Shown in pieces: positions 45,556 to 50,583 of a stretch of 50,583 bases of DNA (positions are counted from its first letter, which is position 1; each line of letters starts with the position of its first letter). The stretch is taken from the NCBI RefSeq assembly GCF_019232825.1, contig NZ_JAFAND010000094.1, forward strand, positions 1 through 50,583. The letters run 5' to 3'. Below the pieces are notes generated by a model. That model was not told the origin of the DNA. It did not search any database and saw nothing but the letters and a program-made list of their open reading frames with translations. The position numbers and the translations under genes were made by a program. Source of the DNA: Paludibacterium sp. (GTDB taxonomy: Bacteria; Pseudomonadota; Gammaproteobacteria; Burkholderiales; Chromobacteriaceae).

Positions 45556-45765
45556 TTAGGCGCGAACGTCGACGTTTTGCCCCAAATGCGCCGGGTTCGA
45601 CGCCGTCGACTGGATCTGTTGCGATTCCTGTACGGCGGAATTCAACAGCGGCAGCACGGCGGCAGCGTCGGCGCTCTTGGCCTTATTGAGCACGGAAACC
45701 TGGATGGCCTGCGATACACCGCTGCCATCACTACCGATATTTGCTACTTGACTGGCAATGTTCAT
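45556..45765 (-). CDS. YjfB-family putative motility protein
   Basis: 69 residues from ATG 45765 with GGGAG upstream; the longer frame to 45825 lacks a ribosome site. It matches the small YjfB family (pfam14070), with a start MNIASQVANIG and the end LGQNVDVRA. Family members are linked to motility by annotation only; function is not established. Confidence 0.75.
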   Translation of the reverse strand: MNIASQVANIGSDGSGVSQAIQVSVLNKAKSADAAAVLPLLNSAVQESQQIQSTASNPAHLGQNVDVRA

Positions 45766-45868
45766 GCCCCAATCTCCCGAGAAAGCGCTTACTGCTTTAA
45801 GGCCAAGTGTAGCTGGCCATCTCACTGCTGTCAGGCCAAACTGCTAAAATAGTCCTGACTCATACTAA

Positions 45869-46846
<978 letters not shown>

Positions 46847-46852
46847 GTAAGC

Positions 46853-47434
46853 GTGTTGAAATCGCTCAAGGACAAGTTGCGCGCGCGCGGGGCGATCAAG
46901 GCGCCCTCCGCGCCGACCCCGGCGCCGCTACCGGTCCCTGAGCCCGACGCGGACTTCCAACGCGAAATGCGCGGCGTCACGCCGCTCGCGGATGATGGCC
47001 GCGTCCACTTCCCGCTTCCCCGTCCGAGCCCCCATCCGAAGAAACGGCCGCGCAACCCCGCCGGCGACGTCAGACAACACGCCGTCGGCTGGTTCGAACC
47101 CGCCGAGGAAGCGCAGCAATTCATCCGCGCCGGCATGCAAAACGGCACCTTGCGTAAATTGCGCGCCGCGCATTGGCCGGTATGCGCCGAACTCGACCTG
47201 CACGGTCTAGACCGTTACCAAGCACAGGACCGGCTGGCGGTGTTTCTGCACCACGCGCGCCAGCACGGCCAATGCGTGCGCATCATCCACGGCCGCGGCA
47301 TCGGCTCCAACGGCGAGCCGGTGCTCAAACGCACCACGCGGCTATGGCTGACGCACCACCCGGATGTGCTGGCCTGGTGCGACAGCAACGACGGCGGCGC
47401 CTTGCTGGTACTGCTGCGTAAAATGACTGATTGA
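46853..47434 (+). CDS. Smr-domain protein
   Basis: 193 residues from a GTG at 46853 (TTG at 46856 possible). A disordered proline-rich N-terminus of about 75 residues is followed by an Smr domain with ELDLHGLDRYQAQD and the catalytic-region RIIHGRGIGS. Free-standing Smr proteins nick or cut nucleic acid, some in ribosome rescue. It lies 6 bp after trxB and is probably co-transcribed. Confidence 0.9.
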   Translation: MLKSLKDKLRARGAIKAPSAPTPAPLPVPEPDADFQREMRGVTPLADDGRVHFPLPRPSPHPKKRPRNPAGDVRQHAVGWFEPAEEAQQFIRAGMQNGTLRKLRAAHWPVCAELDLHGLDRYQAQDRLAVFLHHARQHGQCVRIIHGRGIGSNGEPVLKRTTRLWLTHHPDVLAWCDSNDGGALLVLLRKMTD

Positions 47435-47551
47435 TTATTCATATGCACTTCATGCTAATCTTAGATAAAACATGGAGACATCCAGCCGCAAACAGCGCGT
47501 CACATCAGCATGAGAAGATTGCGAACCACCACTGACGCCACAGGAGTGTTT

Positions 47552-48004
47552 ATGCAAGATGAGCTGTGCCCCGATTTCACCCTTCCCGCCACCTCGGGCA
47601 AAACCTTCACTCTGGCCGGCGCGCCTCGGCCTCTGGTGATCTACTTCTACCCCAAGGACAACACGCCGGGCTGCACCAACGAAAGCATCGCCTTCCGTGA
47701 TCTTTACCCGGCCTTCCAGGCCAAGGGGGCGGAGATTGTCGGCATCTCGCGCGACAGTCTGAAATCGCACGAAAACTTCAAAACCAAATTCTCGCTGCCG
47801 TTCGAATTGCTGTCCGACGGCGAGGAAACCGTTTGCCGGCTGTTTGACGTCATCAAGACCAAAAACATGTACGGCAAAAAGGTGCTGGGCATCGAGCGCA
47901 GCACCTTCGTCATCGGCGCCGATGGTCGGGTGGCGCACGCATGGCGCGGCGTTAAGGTACCCGGCCACGCAGAGGAGGTGTTGGCCGTCGTCGAGTCGCT
48001 GTAA
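47552..48004 (+). CDS. bcp: Thiol peroxidase (Bcp/PrxQ family)
   Basis: 150 residues from ATG 47552 with CAGGAG upstream. YFYPKDNTPGCTNE carries the peroxidatic cysteine. The second cysteine that sits five residues later in E. coli Bcp is absent (isoleucine), so it probably works as a 1-Cys enzyme or uses another thiol. It removes peroxides in the cytoplasm. A hairpin follows at 48024-48046. Confidence 0.92.
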   Translation: MQDELCPDFTLPATSGKTFTLAGAPRPLVIYFYPKDNTPGCTNESIAFRDLYPAFQAKGAEIVGISRDSLKSHENFKTKFSLPFELLSDGEETVCRLFDVIKTKNMYGKKVLGIERSTFVIGADGRVAHAWRGVKVPGHAEEVLAVVESL

Positions 48005-48023
48005 ACCTGGCAGTGCCCGATGC

Positions 48024-48046
48024 CCGGCGCCTTATCCAGGCGCCGG
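48024..48046 (+). terminator. Hairpin between bcp and phoH
   Basis: CCGGCGCCT pairs with AGGCGCCGG round TATCC. No T-run follows; its place 20 bases after the bcp stop supports a terminator. Confidence 0.5.
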
Positions 48047-48079
48047 ATAGGATCTTGAAGCTAATAAGGGATATCCATC

Positions 48080-49483
48080 ATGGCAAGCCGCAAAAAAAAC
48101 AAGAACGTTAAACTGTTCGTTCTCGATACCAACGTTCTGCTGCATGACCCCACCTGCTTGTTCCGCTTCGAAGAGCACGACGTTTTCATCCCCATCATCA
48201 CCCTCGAAGAGCTCGACGAGCATAAGAAGGGCATGTCCGAAGTCGCCCGCAACGCTCGCCAGGCCAGCCGTTTCCTCGACGAGATCGTCAGCGGCATCGA
48301 AGCGCATATCGAGTCGGGCATCACCCTCAAGGCGGCGAGCAAGAACGCCGCCAGCGGCAAACTGATCCTGCAGACCCAAGCCATCCACAGCGTATTGCCC
48401 GCCTCGTTGCCGGTCGGCAAGGCCGACAACCAGATTCTCGGCATCGTCGCGGCGCTGCGCGACCTGCATCCCGACCGTCCGGTCATTTTGGTGTCCAAAG
48501 ACATCAACATGCGCATCAAGGCGCGCGCGCTCGGCCTGTCGGCGGAGGACTACTTCAACGACAAGGTGCTGGAAGACACCGACATCCTGTACACCGGCAC
48601 GCGCGAGATCGACACCAGCTTCTGGGAGCGCAACGGCAAAGACTTGAAGTCGTGGCAGGACAAAGGCCGCAGCTATTACCAGCTGCGCGGCCCGGACACC
48701 GCCGCACTGCACGTCAATCAGATGCTGTGGCAAGAGGGCGAGACGCCCTTGCAGGCGCGCGTCTTGAGTCTGACGGGCAAAGACGCCGTTCTGGAGACGT
48801 TGAAGGATTACTCCCATAGCAAAAACAACGTCTGGGGCATCACCGCGCGCAACCGCGAACAGAATTTCGCCCTCAATCTGCTGATGAATCCGGAGATCGA
48901 CTTCATCACCCTGCTCGGCCAGGCCGGCACCGGCAAAACCTTGTTGACGCTCGCCGCCGGGCTTGCGCTGACGCTGGAACAGAAAATCTACAGCGAAATC
49001 ATCATGACGCGCGTCACCGTGCCGGTGGGCGAGGATATCGGCTTCCTGCCCGGCACCGAGGAAGAGAAGATGGCGCCGTGGATGGGCGCGCTGGAGGATA
49101 ACCTGGACGTGCTCAACAAGACCGACGACGACGGCGGCGACTGGGGCCGCGCCGCGACGCGCGACCTGATCCGTTCGCGCATCAAGGTCAAGAGCCTGAA
49201 CTTCATGCGCGGCCGCACCTTCCTCAACAAGTATCTGATCATCGACGAAGCGCAGAACCTGACGCCCAAGCAGATGAAGACGCTGATCACCCGCGCCGGC
49301 CCCGGCACCAAGGTGGTCTGTCTGGGCAATATCTCGCAGATCGACACGCCCTACCTGACCGAAGGTAGTTCGGGCCTGACCTACGTCGTCGACCGCTTCA
49401 AGGGATGGGAGCATTCGGGCCACATCACGCTGCAGCGTGGCGAGCGTTCCCGCCTGGCGGATCACGCGGCAGAGGTTCTGTGA
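48080..49483 (+). CDS. PhoH-family protein with PIN domain
   Basis: 467 residues from ATG 48080. The N-terminal PIN nuclease domain begins VLDTNVLLHDP with acidic residues in ITLEELDEHKK. The C-terminal PhoH domain has Walker A GQAGTGKT and Walker B YLIIDEAQN. PIN-PhoH (PhoH2) proteins unwind and cut RNA. The gene overlaps the next by four bases (GTGA), so they are translationally coupled. Confidence 0.94.
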   Translation: MASRKKNKNVKLFVLDTNVLLHDPTCLFRFEEHDVFIPIITLEELDEHKKGMSEVARNARQASRFLDEIVSGIEAHIESGITLKAASKNAASGKLILQTQAIHSVLPASLPVGKADNQILGIVAALRDLHPDRPVILVSKDINMRIKARALGLSAEDYFNDKVLEDTDILYTGTREIDTSFWERNGKDLKSWQDKGRSYYQLRGPDTAALHVNQMLWQEGETPLQARVLSLTGKDAVLETLKDYSHSKNNVWGITARNREQNFALNLLMNPEIDFITLLGQAGTGKTLLTLAAGLALTLEQKIYSEIIMTRVTVPVGEDIGFLPGTEEEKMAPWMGALEDNLDVLNKTDDDGGDWGRAATRDLIRSRIKVKSLNFMRGRTFLNKYLIIDEAQNLTPKQMKTLITRAGPGTKVVCLGNISQIDTPYLTEGSSGLTYVVDRFKGWEHSGHITLQRGERSRLADHAAEVL

Positions 49484-50289
49484 CCCCGAAACTGGAGCTG
49501 ATCCATCATGCGGCACAGGGGGCGGCGCGGCACGCGCCGCCCCTTTTGTTCTTGCACGGCGCCTTTTGCGGCGCCTGGTGCTGGCAGCCGCACTTTCTGC
49601 CCTGGTTCGCTCGCCAAGGCTACCAATGCTGGGCGCTGAGCCTGGAAGGGCACGGCGCGAGTTCCGGCCACGACTACCTGTCGGCCATCAGCATCGACGA
49701 TTACCGCAAGAATCTGGCCTGGGCCATACGCCAGCTCGACGCGCCGCCGGTGGTGATCGCCCATTCGATGGGCGGCTACGTGCTGCAGCAATACCTGCGC
49801 CACGCCAGTCTGCCGGGCGCGGCGCTCCTCGCCTCGGTGCCGCCGGTCGGCCTCGCCGCCTCCAGCCTGCGCCTGTTGGCCCATGCGCCGGCGCTGTTCG
49901 TCAAACTCAACCTGTACCAGCACGGCCAATACAACCCGGACTTCAACGAGCTGCGCGCGCTATTGTTCTCCGCCGATACGCCGGATGACGATGTCGAATG
50001 GATGATCCGACATAGCCAATCCGAAAGTCAGCGCGCGCTGATCGACATGACGCTCGTCAATCCGCTCGCGCTCGGCCGCACGCATCCGCTGCCGACCCTG
50101 GTGCTCGGCGCCGCCGACGACGCGCTGATCCACGCCGACGACGTGGTGGCCACGGCGCGCCATCTAAACGTCAATGCGGAGATTCTGCCCGGCATGGGAC
50201 ACATGATGATGCTCGACACCCGTTGGCAAGCGTGCGCCGAACGCATTGCCACGTGGCTTGGGACACTGGAAACCGCCCACACGACTTAG
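49480..50289 (+). CDS. Alpha/beta hydrolase
   Basis: 269 residues from a GTG at 49480 that overlaps the phoH stop (AGAGG upstream). Oxyanion motif HGAFCGAWCW, nucleophile elbow AHSMGGY (serine) and the C-terminal GMGHMMML (histidine) give a complete triad with an acid in GAADDALIHADD. The substrate is unknown. Family lipases and esterases are broad. The longer frame to 49405 lies inside phoH. Confidence 0.9.
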   Translation: MTPKLELIHHAAQGAARHAPPLLFLHGAFCGAWCWQPHFLPWFARQGYQCWALSLEGHGASSGHDYLSAISIDDYRKNLAWAIRQLDAPPVVIAHSMGGYVLQQYLRHASLPGAALLASVPPVGLAASSLRLLAHAPALFVKLNLYQHGQYNPDFNELRALLFSADTPDDDVEWMIRHSQSESQRALIDMTLVNPLALGRTHPLPTLVLGAADDALIHADDVVATARHLNVNAEILPGMGHMMMLDTRWQACAERIATWLGTLETAHTT

Positions 50290-50349
50290 CGCTATGGCGC
50301 GTTGCTTCGCGAACGCGCCCTACTTCCTCGCCCCGCCGACGCTTGACGC

Positions 50350-50374
50350 AAAAAACCCCGGCGCCGGGCCGGGG
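50350..50374 (-). terminator. Rho-independent terminator of valS
   Basis: CCCCGGC and GCCGGGG pair round a 5-base loop. Read leftward it ends in a run of six T (50350-50355), fitting the end of valS; on the plus strand a short TTT follows. Confidence 0.8.
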
Positions 50375-50399
50375 CTTTGTAGGCATCGCTGAGAGCTTC

Positions 50400-50583
50400 T
50401 CAGCCTAGGCGGGCGATCTGCTCGCGCAGTTTGCCCAGGCGCGCGTCCAGCTCGGCTTGTTGCGCGCGGTCGCGTTCCACCAGATGCGCCGGCGCGCGGT
50501 CGACGTAGCCCGGCTTCTCCAGCTTGGCCATCAGCTTGGCGTATTCGGCCTCGGTTTTGGTCAGATCCTTGGTCAAGCGCGCG
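50400..50583 (-). CDS. valS: Valyl-tRNA synthetase, C-terminal end
   Basis: The minus-strand frame ends ...LAKLEKPGYVD and closes in KLREQIARLG at a TGA (50400-50402). This coiled-coil tail with its spaced leucines and lysines is the C-terminal arm of ValS that contacts tRNA. The rest lies beyond the right edge. The visible fragment contains LEKPGYVDRAPAHLVERDR, a conserved ValS ending. Confidence 0.85.
   Translation of the reverse strand, partial: ARLTKDLTKTEAEYAKLMAKLEKPGYVDRAPAHLVERDRAQQAELDARLGKLREQIARLG

Overview
The window is GC-rich chromosomal DNA from a betaproteobacterium, most likely of the Neisseriales/Chromobacteriaceae type. This is inferred from the hpnCDE squalene genes, FetAB, a YjfB-family protein, the yhdP-nitrilase-tldD string and tRNA-Ala/tRNA-Glu as neighbours. 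The genus cannot be fixed from sequence reading alone. About forty-three protein genes and two tRNAs are supported. Both ends cut a gene: an OmpA-type lipoprotein on the left and valS on the right.

1-5.84 kb is an envelope/stress cassette built round a sigma-54 gene that is probably a second rpoN copy. Divergent -24/-12 promoters lie between rpoN and a BON-domain lipoprotein, with a palindrome between them. A third -24/-12 element precedes a second BON lipoprotein and a ferritin-like gene. The cassette ends in a sigma-54 activator that has no sensor domain. It therefore looks like a self-contained, auto-amplifying sigma-54 regulon. 5.85-11.46 kb is a leftward run hpnC-hpnD-hpnE-SDR-lipoprotein-radA; the first three genes make squalene from farnesyl diphosphate, and the SDR lacks its catalytic residues. 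11.57-11.81 kb is a tRNA-Ala(GGC)/tRNA-Glu(TTC) unit with a clear promoter and terminator. 11.9-16.9 kb is sulfur amino acid metabolism: metNIQ importer, homocysteine methyltransferase and cystathionine beta-synthase. 17.0-21.3 kb has FetAB and a PAS/GAF/GGDEF/EAL protein with a ruined GGDEF motif. 21.5-25.1 kb is nifJ.

25.2-27.0 kb is a visibly AT-richer two-gene unit (SMC/OLD-like ATPase plus DUF4276 TOPRIM-like protein) with the layout of an antiphage defence module. 27.2-40.5 kb is mostly conserved core: VOC protein, LysR, tldD, nitrilase, yhdP, glnE, ilvE, a zinc-finger protein, waaF and a TetR regulator.

40.5-43.7 kb is accessory: a Q/A-rich protein, an AAA ATPase with duplicated GATAC repeats upstream, a small unknown protein, a structured non-coding stretch, and a single ORF joining a DUF1778 antitoxin to its GNAT toxin. 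43.8-45.5 kb is a KdpA with no kdpB/C beside it and altered selectivity-filter residues. The rest is housekeeping: yjfB, trxB, smr, bcp, phoH, an alpha/beta hydrolase and valS.

The most promising items for follow-up are the sigma-54 cassette, the antitoxin-toxin fusion, the orphan KdpA and the ATPase/DUF4276 pair.
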